Shown: positions 40,970 through 52,212 of the stretch, one piece after another
How the letters are laid out: each line of letters opens with the position of its first letter
Numbering within the stretch: position 1 is the first letter of the stretch
Assembly: GCF_000143415.4 (NCBI RefSeq)
Contig: NW_003314282.1
Coordinates: 1,259,374-1,323,373, forward strand
Direction: 5' to 3'
Origin: Selaginella moellendorffii
Lineage: Eukaryota > Streptophyta > Lycopodiopsida > Selaginellales > Selaginellaceae
DNA length: 64,000 nucleotides
Translations under genes and position numbers: made by a program
The notes under the pieces: model-generated
What the model was told of the DNA's origin: nothing
Seen by the model: only the letters and a program-made list of their open reading frames with translations
Databases searched by the model: none

Positions 40970-42187
40970 TCTTGGCCTATTTCGAAGGGTGTGAACATGG
41001 AACTTGTGAATTAATATTAATATCTATATTTAGTTTAAAATTTCAATATATAAAGATTTTGGGAAAAGGCATCATATTAGGTTATTAACAATGTATGGAT
41101 TCTTTGGGAGATGGAGTCACAAAAGGAAGCTCGCAAGCTTAGGGAATCAGCACAAAGGTCGAAAAAAAAAACAGGATGGCTTCTCCGAGCGTTGCTGTCA
41201 TTGTCGCAGAGGATGAGAAATGGATCATCAAAATAATCAATTGTGGCTAGATTTTTTAAAGGGCTTACTAATAAGGGTGCCAGACTGAATTGAGCGATGG
41301 TTTTTTTTTATGTCTGTCTATAATGGTAGTGATGTTAGCAGCTGCTGGATCGTCATCAAAGAGGCGTCACCACCAGATCCATGCCCGCGGGCCCGCAAAC
41401 CCTAGTAACCAAGTATAGCCACGGTAGCTCCAGGGAGGATCTTACAGAAGGCGTGATTCGTCATTCCTCCTCCATAGCCGACGCGGCACACCGACGGGAG
41501 AACTTGCTGGAGTCGAGAGAGTCGAGAGTAGAAAAAATGAAGTTTCCCTGGTTTCCATTGGCTATATGATTAAAAATTTAGATTAATGAATCAACTATGA
41601 GAGATTCTTTAAAGGGATCATCGCCATCCTTGATTGAACCATGGATACTTAGCCTATACTGCACAGTCTCTAGCTCCGACTGAGGAATTCTATCATCACA
41701 CATCCATATTCCATCTTTCTGGATTTTTAAATTGTTTATAATCAATATTTCAAACTCTTCTTTTTCATGATTTTCAGATTATGCACCGAAAAATAACTAA
41801 TATTTGCCACGCGGCACGTTTCTAGCCGTCAATTTTAACGGTTGCGTGTCGGATGCCGTTTTGATGCCCGTCAAATCTGACGTGTTTGTGACGCGCCGGA
41901 CGGGCTGGCGTCAGGAACCCTAGAGTGGAGGAGTTTTCTTGGTGCTGGTGTTTCTCGCTTCCACAGCTCGGCATTGCCCCAATCGCGACGAGAGGACGCA
42001 TCCATAGCAATCGACGCGATGATTCTGAGGTACGCGACGAGCGAAACGGGAGATGTCGAGCCTCATTTCGCTTGGTGTTTTTTTTTCTTGGTTTTCTTGG
42101 ACGGGCGGGCGGGCGGGCAGGAACGATTGCTAGAAGTTCCTCTCTCTCTCTCTCTGCCTCTCCAGCCAGCTCCAGATTTGTTCCAGG
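40970..42187. other. Intergenic region and HY5-type gene leader
   Basis: 40970-41850 is mostly AT-rich with no supported gene. Near 41878-41886 TGACGTGT, an ACGT-core element, lies upstream of the bZIP gene; bZIP factors of the HY5 type bind such cores, so self-regulation is possible but unproven. A CGGG tetramer run (about 42101-42117) and a CT-rich tract (about 42138-42165) precede the ATG, typical of plant 5' leaders. Confidence 0.45.
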
Positions 42188-42876
42188 ATGCAAGCAGCGG
42201 CATCAGCGTCGCCGACAATGCACAAGCAATTCAGCGATTTGATGGCTCTTCCCAACGCCGAGATGAAAGTGGACGGTAAGTTCTTTTGTTTTTCTTTCTT
42301 CCTTTTGTTTCTCTTCTTTCGCTCTTCGTTTTAGCTCTTGCATTGAGTAGAGGATTGGGCAGGAAATGAGAGTGACTCGGAAGTAAGAAAGGTCCCCGAC
42401 TTACCTGGAGGTAAAATCGTGACTGCGTTGCCAGAGCAAGACACGGCAGCATCCAATTCTCGCAAGAGGGGTGCTGTTCCTGCTGACAAAGAACACAAGC
42501 GATTGAAAAGGTACTCCCATCTTTCACTCGCAGTTCTAAGCTCGACTTCTTTGACAGTTTGTTTCTTTTCTCTAACTTGAAACAAGGCTTTCTTTGTGCA
42601 GACTTTTACGCAATCGAGTCTCGGCACAACAAGCCAGGGAGAGAAAAAAGGCTTACGTTGTTGAGCTCGAAGCAAAAGCCCGGGATTTGGAGCTCAGGAA
42701 TGCGGAGCTAGAGGAACGGGTAAACACGTTACAAAAGGAAACATTCATGCTGCGACAGGTGAAAAAAGCGAAAGTTTTTTTTTTCCTACATTGAATCAAA
42801 GCTTCCAAATTAATCGCAGATTTTGAAGAACATAAAGAACAATGGCTCCACTGCTGGACTAGAACAAGCACAGTAA
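42188..42876 (+). CDS. HY5: HY5-type bZIP transcription factor
   Basis: Four exons (42188-42275, 42363-42510, 42602-42758, 42820-42876) give 149 residues. HY5 is the nuclear bZIP that promotes photomorphogenesis and is degraded through COP1. The N-terminal part carries the COP1-docking motif: an acidic run followed by VPD in [14 protein letters not shown] (residues 32-45), matching the ESDEE..R.VPE core of angiosperm HY5. The basic region [20 protein letters not shown] (79-98) has the N-x7-R DNA contact pattern of this group, and the zipper has leucines at five heptads and an Ile at the sixth. The intron between basic-region codons falls inside the RLLR motif. Convergent with CCB1. A HYH-like paralog cannot be excluded. 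Confidence 0.92.
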
Positions 42877-43126
42877 AAAACCAAAAACTTTACTTGAGGG
42901 GGCCAACGTAGCAACGAAAGTCGGCCACCACTGTAAGATTGTTTCTCCACAATCAGTTTTGGTAACCATCTTCTCGGCAGCCGCACTGTAAATTTGCTTC
43001 CTGTTTCATCACAGGAATTCTCTCTGCCCTCAACAGGGAAAAAAAAAAGAAGAAAGAGAAAGAGCTGTAAGTCTTCCCTTTATTGTATTGTAAGTTCGAC
43101 GAGCTCGCTATGTATCCGAAGTTACC

Positions 43127-44116
43127 TCATTGCAAAATGCCTTTCACATAAACCATGCCTTTCTCCATGAATCCCAGCTCCTTACGAAGCTGCTCGATTT
43201 GCTCGTCATCGCCTTGGACCAATACATCTGTGGAAGACTCATCGTCGGCCACCACGAGCTTTACTTGGATTTCCTCTTTTCGAGATGCATTCGTCCAATA
43301 GTAAGCGCCACTGCATCAGTTTCATGAGTGACCTCTAACGAGAAACTTAAGAAATCTGTGACAAACTTACGCGAGGGGACTGAAAGCCGTGAGCCAATAC
43401 CACTTGTCTCCTACCACTGGAACTGTGATCGTGAGTACCAAAGCTGCGCTAGCTAAGCTCAAAAACGTGCAAAAGATGATGAAAGCAGCTTGGCCCCGGC
43501 TTGGAACCATCAGTCCTTCGAATCTAGAACACGGAAACAAAATGACGGGGATTGCTGGAAAGCAGAAGCAAACGTTTACCTGACTACTTCACCGCTGTCG
43601 ACAATGGTGAAGTTGTTTCTGGTGAAAAACGATGAGATTTCACCAGCAATTTGTTTTGGTGCTTTGCCACTCTCTTGAGATGGGCCAGGAACTACGTAAG
43701 TCTTCCGGACTATCTGAAAGGTGAAAAGAGATTATTTAGTTTTCAGATACTCAAAACAGTACCTTAGATTTTGCCGAGCGTTTGATGAGCGACCAGAGAC
43801 CCGGCAATGCGAGCACGAACAATCCCAGCGAAGTGTAATAACTCGCGGCCGAGTAGCCAGGACCTGCTTCTTCCGCTGCCATGGCTATGTCCGATTGAAA
43901 AAGTAGCAAAGGAGCATGTAGCCCGAGGAGTGTGGCGCACAGCCCGGCCTTCTCATCTTCTAGGCGTCTGGCTCGAATCCTCGAAGACTCTGATGTTTCT
44001 TCCAGCAGAGACGAACAAATAGTTACCTTGTGTGACCGGCATAAGGGAGTCCTTCTCGGCTGAATCTTTGGAACTAGTGACAAAGATGGCAATTGCAATG
44101 CCCATGACTTTGCCAT
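43127..44116 (-). CDS. CCB1: CCB1, cofactor assembly of complex C, chloroplast
   Basis: Four exons (44116-43763, 43713-43580, 43523-43371, 43310-43127) encode 274 residues. CCB1 is a thylakoid membrane protein of the CCB pathway that attaches haem ci to cytochrome b6 in the cytochrome b6f complex. An N-terminal Ser/Arg-rich stretch of about 80 residues fits a plastid transit peptide. Then come SYYTSLGLFVLALPGLWSLI (TM1), a conserved loop (ISSFFTRNNFTIVDSGE, FEGLMVPSRGQAA), TM2 (about 175-200), YYWTNASRKEEIQVK and the C-terminal KGMVYVKGI motif, all as in land-plant CCB1. The start is the ATG at 44116; the TTG upstream is not needed. The 3' end faces HY5 across about 250 bp. Confidence 0.93.
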
Positions 44117-44330
44117 TGTCAAGACCTTTGTGTGCGTCCCATAGATCTCAGTTATTTCCTTACCTCGTTAGAAATATCCATGGAAGAAGAAATGCCTTTG
44201 CATTAACCGGTACTTAATGCTAACAGTGGTGGATAAACTCAATCGCAAGGAAAACAAAATCTCCACGAGCTCAAGACTGGCACAAACAAGATCAAAGCTG
44301 GAAAGAGCTCACAAAATGAAAGACTAATAC

Positions 44331-45480
<1,150 letters not shown>

Positions 45481-45486
45481 ATCGCT

Positions 45487-45705
45487 ATGGACGGCAAGGC
45501 GCGAGGAGGTAGTATTGTCGCATTCCTCGGCTATCACATTCTTCTATCTAGCGCTAGGGTTTTAGGGCTCTCTAGACTCTCGGACAAGATTCTTCACGGC
45601 GAGTTCTCTCGGTGCCAGATTCTCTCCGCAGTCCCAATCAAGCACGGCGTTGAGAATCTTCCAGTGATCGAGCACGGCACGCAGAGAATCGGGGTTTTCT
45701 TGTGA
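45487..45705 (+). other. Upstream ORF ahead of the U-box gene
   Basis: An ATG at 45487 opens 72 codons (MDGKARGGSIVAF...) ending TGA at 45703-45705, about 100 bp before the main ATG and overlapping the extended U-box frame. If it is in the mRNA it could damp translation. It may instead be unspliced leader or promoter. Confidence 0.25.
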
Positions 45706-45803
45706 TATTTCGTTGTGATCTAGTAGGTTCTTGGCAGAAATCTTCCACTAGGCGCGAGAAATTTCGCGAATCGATCGGATTCCAGGATTCGTTTGGCTCG
45801 AGG

Positions 45804-47858
45804 ATGGCGGATTTCTGGTACTTTAGCAAGCGCAGGAGGATCATGAAGCTCAAGAGGCCGTTTGCGCTGCTCCATGCCGCGAACCATCATCAGACGTATC
45901 CAAGCCATCCGGGAATGCTGCTAGTGAGGGACTTGATCGAATTGGCACACCAGGTTTCGGTTCACGAAAGACCACAGGCGTGCTACCGGCACTGCGTTTC
46001 GGGGATTGTCCGGCGGGTGAAGCTCTTGGGTCCATTTTTCGAGGAGATCAGGGATGCAAATCCACCGCTGCCTCCGTCAGCAGTTTTGGCTTTTAGGAGT
46101 ATGCACGAGTTCCTCGCCAAGTGTAATCTCCTCGTGGATTCGTGTAGCCAGAGCAGTAGCAGAACGTGGGCGATGGTGAGCTCCACAGAGACGATCCAAA
46201 AGTTTGAGGTGGCCAACGAGGAGATGGCCGCGGCTTTGGAGGTAATTCCGCTAAGTTTGCTGGAGATTTCGGACGAGATAAAGGAGCACGTCCTGCTCTT
46301 GAAGTTGCAAAGCGCTAGAGGCTGGTGCAAGGCTTTAGATCCCGGGCAGGAGCTCCTCAAAGCCGAGCTATGCGATCTTATGGAAAGAGGTGACGGACCA
46401 TCATCAGACGTTTCCCTCGAGAGACTCCAGAAGCTCTTTGCTGGCCTCGGCTTGAAAAATTGGAGCGACTGTAAGCTGGAACTTACGGGACTGCTGGAAG
46501 AATTGAGAGAGAAGGTCGCGTCCAGAGACAAGGTGGCATACTCGACATTGCGAGGTTTGATACGTCTCGTCCGGTCCACAGCAAGGCTCTTGTATGGAGC
46601 TGGGGAAGAGGCCTTCGAGGAGACTATGGCCGAGCTTGATGGTTTCAAGGAGAGAGTCGGAGTTCTTCCAGACGAGTTCCGGTGCCCGATCTCCTTGGAA
46701 CTTATGAGGAACCCGGTGACCATTGCGACCGGTCAAACATACGACAAGGAACACATCCAGAAATGGATTGCTGCCGGTCACTTTACGTGCCCCACAAGCG
46801 GCCAGAAGCTGATACACCTCGGCCTCATTCCAAACTACGCTTTACGAAGCCTCATCTTCCATTGGTGTGACGACAACAACGTCAGCCTCGAGTTATTCGA
46901 CGCTGGCTTTCCCGACGACGACATTTCCAACTCGAGAGAGGCTCTCGAGATCGCAAAGACCACCTCGGCATTTCTCGTCGGCAAGCTGGCCACAGGCTCG
47001 ATCGATGTCCAGAGACAAGTGGCTTACGAGCTTAGACTACTCGCGAAGAACGGGACGGGGAACAGGATCTGCATTGCGGAAGCTGGCGCTATCCCTTTCC
47101 TGGTCCCGCTGCTCGCGTGTAATGACTCCAAGACCCAAGAGAATGCTGTCACTGCGCTGCTCAACCTTTCGATCTACGACAACAACAAGAAGCTGATCAT
47201 GGCCGCGAATGCTTTGGACCCGATACTCTCGGTGGTGGAACAGGGACTTAGCATGGAGGCTCGGCAAAACGCTGCGGCGGCGATCTTTAGTCTGTCCTCC
47301 ACGGACGAGCACCGGATCCGGATCGGCAGCAGGGCAGTGGCGATCCCGGCGCTGGTGACGTTGCTGCTGGAAGGATCGCTCCAGGCGAAGAAGGACGCGA
47401 CGAGCGCGCTGTTTAATCTGCTGCTCTATCCGGGGAACAGGGCCAGGGTGGTGAACGCGGGAGCTATCGAAGTTTTGGTGGCGATGCTCTCGAAAGATGG
47501 CGATGTCCAGGACGATGCGTTGGCGGTGCTAGCTCTGCTAGGAGAGAGCAACGAAGGATTGAAAGCTCTCAGCGACGATCTACTGGCGATTCCGCTGCTG
47601 GTGAATCTGCTGCGCACTGGGAGCGTCAAAGGGAAGGAGAACTCGCTGTCGGTGCTTCTGGCGCTGTGCAAGCACGGTGGCGACATGATCCGGGACTGCC
47701 TCATGGTGGAGCAGCAGACGCAGCAGGAATCGCGAGACATGAGCTCCGGATCGTCCAGTGCGCTGCTTCTGGAGAGCTTGCAGGAGCTGATCGCGTCTGG
47801 ATCGCCTCGCGCGAGGAGGAAGGCAAGGTCTCTCCTCAAGTTCTTGTCCGTACGTTAG
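45804..47858 (+). CDS. Plant U-box E3 ubiquitin ligase with ARM repeats
   Basis: Intron-less, 684 residues from the ATG in MADFWYFSKRR; the open frame extends 34 codons further up but only from a GTG. The N-terminal about 270 residues form the helical UND region of PUB proteins (LARCNLLVDS-like segment, LLEELREKVASRDK). The U-box spans about 285-355 (EFRCPISLELMRNPVTIATG, TYDKEHIQKWI, CPTSGQKL, IPNYALRSLI) and recruits E2 enzymes. ARM repeats fill about 390-680 (EAGAIPFLVPLL, NAVTALLNLSIYDNNKKLI, NAGAIEVLVAML) and select substrates. Closest in architecture to Arabidopsis PUB16/17-type proteins, which act in defence cell death; exact orthology is not claimed. Confidence 0.92.
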   Translation: MADFWYFSKRRRIMKLKRPFALLHAANHHQTYPSHPGMLLVRDLIELAHQVSVHERPQACYRHCVSGIVRRVKLLGPFFEEIRDANPPLPPSAVLAFRSMHEFLAKCNLLVDSCSQSSSRTWAMVSSTETIQKFEVANEEMAAALEVIPLSLLEISDEIKEHVLLLKLQSARGWCKALDPGQELLKAELCDLMERGDGPSSDVSLERLQKLFAGLGLKNWSDCKLELTGLLEELREKVASRDKVAYSTLRGLIRLVRSTARLLYGAGEEAFEETMAELDGFKERVGVLPDEFRCPISLELMRNPVTIATGQTYDKEHIQKWIAAGHFTCPTSGQKLIHLGLIPNYALRSLIFHWCDDNNVSLELFDAGFPDDDISNSREALEIAKTTSAFLVGKLATGSIDVQRQVAYELRLLAKNGTGNRICIAEAGAIPFLVPLLACNDSKTQENAVTALLNLSIYDNNKKLIMAANALDPILSVVEQGLSMEARQNAAAAIFSLSSTDEHRIRIGSRAVAIPALVTLLLEGSLQAKKDATSALFNLLLYPGNRARVVNAGAIEVLVAMLSKDGDVQDDALAVLALLGESNEGLKALSDDLLAIPLLVNLLRTGSVKGKENSLSVLLALCKHGGDMIRDCLMVEQQTQQESRDMSSGSSSALLLESLQELIASGSPRARRKARSLLKFLSVR

Positions 47859-47863
47859 TGTGA

Positions 47864-49640
47864 AATTTATAAACTTCCCCTGTTCAGCCTTGGGAATTCT
47901 TCTTTCTGGCTCTTGCTCGGTCTCTAAATTCCTTGGTTAATAGAAGAGAGCACAAACAAAAGAACTTACGGATTGTCTAAATGGTCCACGATCCAAGCAC
48001 GAATGGCGTCCCCTGGAGCTGTTGGGAGATGTCCTCTTGTTCCAGACAGCTCCCCGTTGCGAAGATTGTGCTTTAATGTGTTTCTCTTACAGCCCATCCT
48101 GTGGTTGTAGGTTTGCTCCATAGGGCTGTTCTCTGGACTGGAAGCGATGCGTGTTTTCTTCACGACCTCTAGCTCAGTGTAAGAACTTCACTTCGAAAGA
48201 GGCCAAGAATGAGAGTCCGCTGCCTGGTGAAAACGCCTTGCATCAACTGGGGGAGATTCAAACCTGACTGCAGGAATCCGAGAGAGGATTAGCATTCTGG
48301 ATTCTCTCGTGTGTTTCCTCCTAGTGGATGAACATCTCTTACCTCTGCAAGAAAAGAGCTTTCTTCTCAAGCCGGTGAGACCAATTACAGTCCTCAACAT
48401 ACTTACCGAGCAAACACATAAACGCATAAACTTAGATTATATGTTTAATGCTATGAACTCCAGCATGGCAACAGATGCCATCAGGAAAGTGAAACAAGGC
48501 TATGATCCCTCACTTGACTTTGTTTTTTAACAACTGCTTTCTAGCTTTGCATTTTATAAGGTTGCCAAGGATTTGCTTCCCTTAAGAAGGATTAGAAATC
48601 AGGTATTGCTAAGCTTATGTGTTGTAGGTTTGTGATTTTAGTGCTAAACTTTTATAGCCTCAAGGTTTGAAGTCACTTGAAGAGGTGCAGCACTTCAAAG
48701 ACTTCAAAGAGGATGATATTAAAGAAATATGTGGAAGCTACGATGGACACGGATGACTCTATGCAAATATACATAATCAAAAGACGCACCTCTAGCCTAG
48801 CAGTCATTCCAGTTTTTTTATATCCACAGCCAATCTAGAGTGGACTTTCTCTCGCTGGAGCAACTCCAGCGACTCGCGAGCTACAGTGTTGCTGCATTTA
48901 CGCAAGCACGATGCCATGCACGTGATTCTGCAGCTCATAGAAACTCTTTTCTAAACAATCACAGTGGCTCTTCATCCAAGCCAGTCTACGCCACAGTTAC
49001 TTTAGCAGCTCCCACGTTTTGCTCATGTCCGTGCTCGCAGATTCCGCGTTCTCACCAAAAGTTGGAATTGTTTCACTTGGTAAGAACGATTCTGATCACT
49101 GCCATATAGCAATTTGCTGTCCTCCTCTGTCCAGCAGATACAGCCCAGCCCACGAAAAACTCGCGTAGAAGCACCCAGCTTTGTAGCCTGCTTCCTGAAT
49201 TCACATCCAAAGTGAGCTATATGAAACTACTTGTTTGTAACAATGAACCTGTTTGGATAGTTCTTGCTTTTTATGAAATACGAACTCACTCCAGGAAATC
49301 ACACTGCCGGGTTTCCAAAGAAAGGCCAGCCGTAGTCGGGACCGGGTCGGAGTCTCGTTTATACCGGTGCCCGCACGCTGAAAGTCTTAAATTGCATCCT
49401 CCTAGTGAAATCTGCTTTCCCAAGTCGAAAAAGGGGCTCCCATGATCAAAGCGATTTCCACCATATTCTCTCGAGTCTTGCTGAAAGCTAATGAATCCCA
49501 GATCTTGAAAGAAGAACTCTGGAAAAATATATAGGAGAGAGATCTTTCAATGAAAGACCACTCGGTTTTTATTTAAACTTGGGAAATGTGGTGAAAAAAT
49601 GCGACAAGATAGAGGATGACATTAAGCTCAAGACTCTGAA
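47864..49640. other. Intergenic region with gene scraps
   Basis: No full gene is supported. A minus-strand exon-like piece at 47972-48050 reads RGHLPTAPGDAIRAWIVDHL and ends at a GTAAGT donor. A plus-strand frame (48309-48530) reads LDYMFNAMNSSMATDAIRKV without known relatives. 48840-49110 and 49210-49445 hold short frames that I judge to be chance. Confidence 0.4.
47972..48060 (-). pseudogene. TALE-homeodomain-like exon fragment
   Basis: The minus strand reads TRGHLPTAPGDAIRAWIVDH then LDNP and meets GTAAGT. The pattern (R-G-x-L-P then hydrophobic-x-x-W-hydrophobic-x-x-H-x-x-x-P) is that of helix 1 of TALE homeodomains. No partner exon with the TALE Tyr/helix 3 motif (WFxNxR) is found nearby. 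Likely a captured exon. Confidence 0.35.
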
Positions 49641-49732
49641 AAGAAAATCGGAGAGTGAGCCACTCAGTTTTTATTGGAACTGGCTGCCATAGATCTATAG
49701 CGGCACGCATACACATCCACATCCACACCATT

Positions 49733-50242
49733 TTACAGGTTGCCAGAAGTGAGTGTAGACTTGGGGCACATCTTGGTGCAGCCATAGCCATTCTTCTCAC
49801 AGCAGTAGTGCTCCACACCATTCTCGCACATCCACATGCAGCCATATCCATTCTTGAGGCAGCATGAGTAGTTTTTGGATGAGTCACAATTTTGCATGCA
49901 CCCATAGCCGTTCTTGAGGCAACAGTAAGTGTCACCCACGACGCTTGTTAGCACTGCAAAAACAAACACATGGAAACAATGAGCTTAGCTCCTGGCCATG
50001 GGTGAATATAATGCTGAGCTACCTTTGTTTTCCACCATAGTAGCCATATATCTTGAATCGTGCATCGCATCCACCCCTTCAGCAAGGATCGTTACTGTGG
50101 AACAAGAACACACATTTTATGGTAGATGTATGCAAATAGGACTTTGCTAAAATGTACCTCCATCATAGACACGAGCAGCATTGGTAATTGCTAGAAACAG
50201 CAATGGCAGCACAAGAACGGAAGAAACTCGAGGATAGGCCAT
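49733..50242 (-). CDS. Secreted cysteine-rich peptide with three CC-NGYGC modules
   Basis: Three exons (50242-50158, 50094-50023, 49953-49733) with clean GT-AG borders give 125 residues. Exon 1 encodes a signal peptide (hydrophobic core VLVLPLLFLAI, likely cleavage after Ala). Exon 2 encodes a propeptide-like acidic linker. Exon 3 encodes three tandem modules with the pattern C-C-x2-N-G-Y-G-C-x3-C (residues about 63-116), two reading YCCLKNGYGCMQNC and SCCLKNGYGCMWMC and the third YCCEKNGYGCTKMC: 12 Cys in all, enough for six disulphides. I recognise no named family. The architecture fits secreted defence, antimicrobial or signalling peptides, but function is unknown. A decayed paralog lies at 59590-59999. 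Confidence 0.8.
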
Positions 50243-50562
50243 AACTATCTGAAGCAAGCTAACAAGAAACAAACAAAGAAGGATGCGATAGAAAGAGGCT
50301 TGGATGTGCTCAATTTATAGAAGGATTAGATTCTAGAATTCGGGAGAATATTCTTTTCAAAAAATTGTATTTAACATTAGCTTTTATTTTATCATACGTC
50401 TTAAGACTTTTTTCTATTGTATTCTACATAACTAGGGACAGTGACAGCTAATACTATGTATCAATACAATTACATTGACTTGTCCCTGCAAAACTTATTG
50501 TCTTGGGTTCGATCTTATCTTCAATGAACACTATACTATTGCATGCGGCCAAGAACGAGCTC

Positions 50563-51808
50563 TCATTGTAATTTCAAGTAGCTCCCTTTCGATGTGAATC
50601 CAGGAAGCAGCCACAAAGCTGGATGCTTCTTCCCAAACAATCGCCTCAGGTTGTGCCACCCGGGCCGCAAAAGCTCGCCATCGCCTGCTTGGATCGACTC
50701 CAGATACGTCTGCCCTGCGTACAAGAGCTGTATCTGCTGGCGGAGGAGTAGAGCAAGCCCGATCAGAATCGCCATGGCGGTGATGACGAGATAGATGAGT
50801 GCCAGAGACCTCGCCGATACACTCGGCAGCCCCTTGTCTTCGTCCTCCTCAAACTCTTCAAACGCCTCGAGAAAGCTCGCTGCTAGAATTGTTCCCACCG
50901 AGTGAAACAATCCCCACTCGCCAGAGCCTTGGTATCTTTGCAGCAGTGGTGGCCAGATCGCTAAGCCCGCGAGCACGGACATGAGCAAAACGTAGCAGCT
51001 GCTTATCGTCGCGTAGACCAGGAACAGGATGAAATGCGGGTGATTGTGAGCTCCAACACAGTTCCCGATCTAGAGTATACAAAAAAAGGAGAGAGTTTCA
51101 GTTCAGGTGAAAATCGAAACCACAAAAAGAAGACAACGTACGAAAGGGCAGTGGTGATCCATGTCCATGACGCAAGTTCCACAAGTTCTACAGTGATGGG
51201 CTTGCGGAGGCTTGGGACATTCGCAGTAAGCGCAGTACGTGTAGCCATCTAGAGCTGATTTGCCAATGGGCTGGAGTGATCCCCACGGCACCTTCGCTAG
51301 AGCTCCTGCTGGAGTGAATGCTGCTAGACTGTAACTCGCAAGCGTTGCTCCAGCCAGAGACAGCGCGATGAAAATGTGGAAGCATCCACTCCAAGTTGGC
51401 TGTGGATATAAAACCGGGTACACAGTCCATATTCCTCCACCTGGAAAGCAAAGGTCTCAGAGGGTGATTGCAAAATCCTATCTTTGATCGTTTTAGAAGG
51501 AAAGCAAAGTACCTTGAGAACTTACCAGTGACAAGAGCGATGATCATGAGAACCACTGCCACCAAACTCCAGTCTCGGATGGTAGCACACCTGCGCCATC
51601 GCTGGCTGCTTCTCTGCCTGGGCTTGCTCAGTGTGACCGCTCCACACCATCCACACTTGAATGCCTCGGAGAAGAAAGGGAGGATGAGATACGAGGAGCA
51701 CCCCCAGCACTGGCTCTCCCATTCGCGACTCCCATCGTCGGCGGAAGTAACAAGAAGGGAGGGATGGATAGCATCCCCCGGATCAGCGGGAGGAGCTTCT
51801 ACATCCAT
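50563..51808 (-). CDS. DHHC-type protein S-acyltransferase (PAT11-like)
   Basis: Three exons (51808-51526, 51440-51142, 51069-50563) give 362 residues. The enzyme palmitoylates cysteines of membrane-associated proteins. Four TM segments are visible: [53 protein letters not shown] and [20 protein letters not shown]. The DHHC cysteine-rich domain (about 159-203) reads [20 protein letters not shown], then [11 protein letters not shown] and, across the exon 2/3 border, [13 protein letters not shown]. The catalytic Cys is in DHHC at about residue 192. The exon border inside HHCPF|IGNCVG and the order of segments resemble Arabidopsis PAT11-type proteins; this subgroup is suggested, not proven. Divergent from the Ole e 1 gene across about 400 bp. 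Confidence 0.92.
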
Positions 51809-52212
51809 CCCCGCGAAGAACCCTAGAACAAAAGCATCGCTGATTAAATTTTAAAAATTTGAACTTTAGCATCTGTCCTTGCGAGAAGCTCTCGTGCCCG
51901 CGCCCTCATCATAAACCTGGAGAAAATCGAAAGGAAGATCAAGACAACGGGAATTGGCATTGGATAGTGAATTACCCGACGACCACTTGCCTTGATGGAA
52001 CCATGGATCGAGAAAGCGCTTGTTTTTCCTGCTTGATCAAACTTATCGATTTGGATCACCACCAGCGGCCTGGAAAATTAGGTGGTGATATCAAATGCTT
52101 CACGTCGATCCCACACGTCCTAGAGCCTGCATGCAAAGAAGATGTCATGGGTAGAACCAATCGATCGAGCCATAAAAACCGAGTTTTTACCTCTACACTG
52201 TTGCCAAAGGAG

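Noticed and set aside
41974-42279. Alternative ORFs upstream and over HY5 exon 1
   Set aside because: They run through an obvious CT-rich leader and into intron 1; the spliced frame with the bZIP motif explains the region better.
45983-46723. 246-residue antisense ORF in the U-box gene
   Set aside because: Ser-rich reading opposite a well-supported coding region; no independent evidence.
48840-49109. 89-residue plus-strand ORF
   Set aside because: No signal peptide, domain or splice context; composition matches surrounding non-coding DNA.
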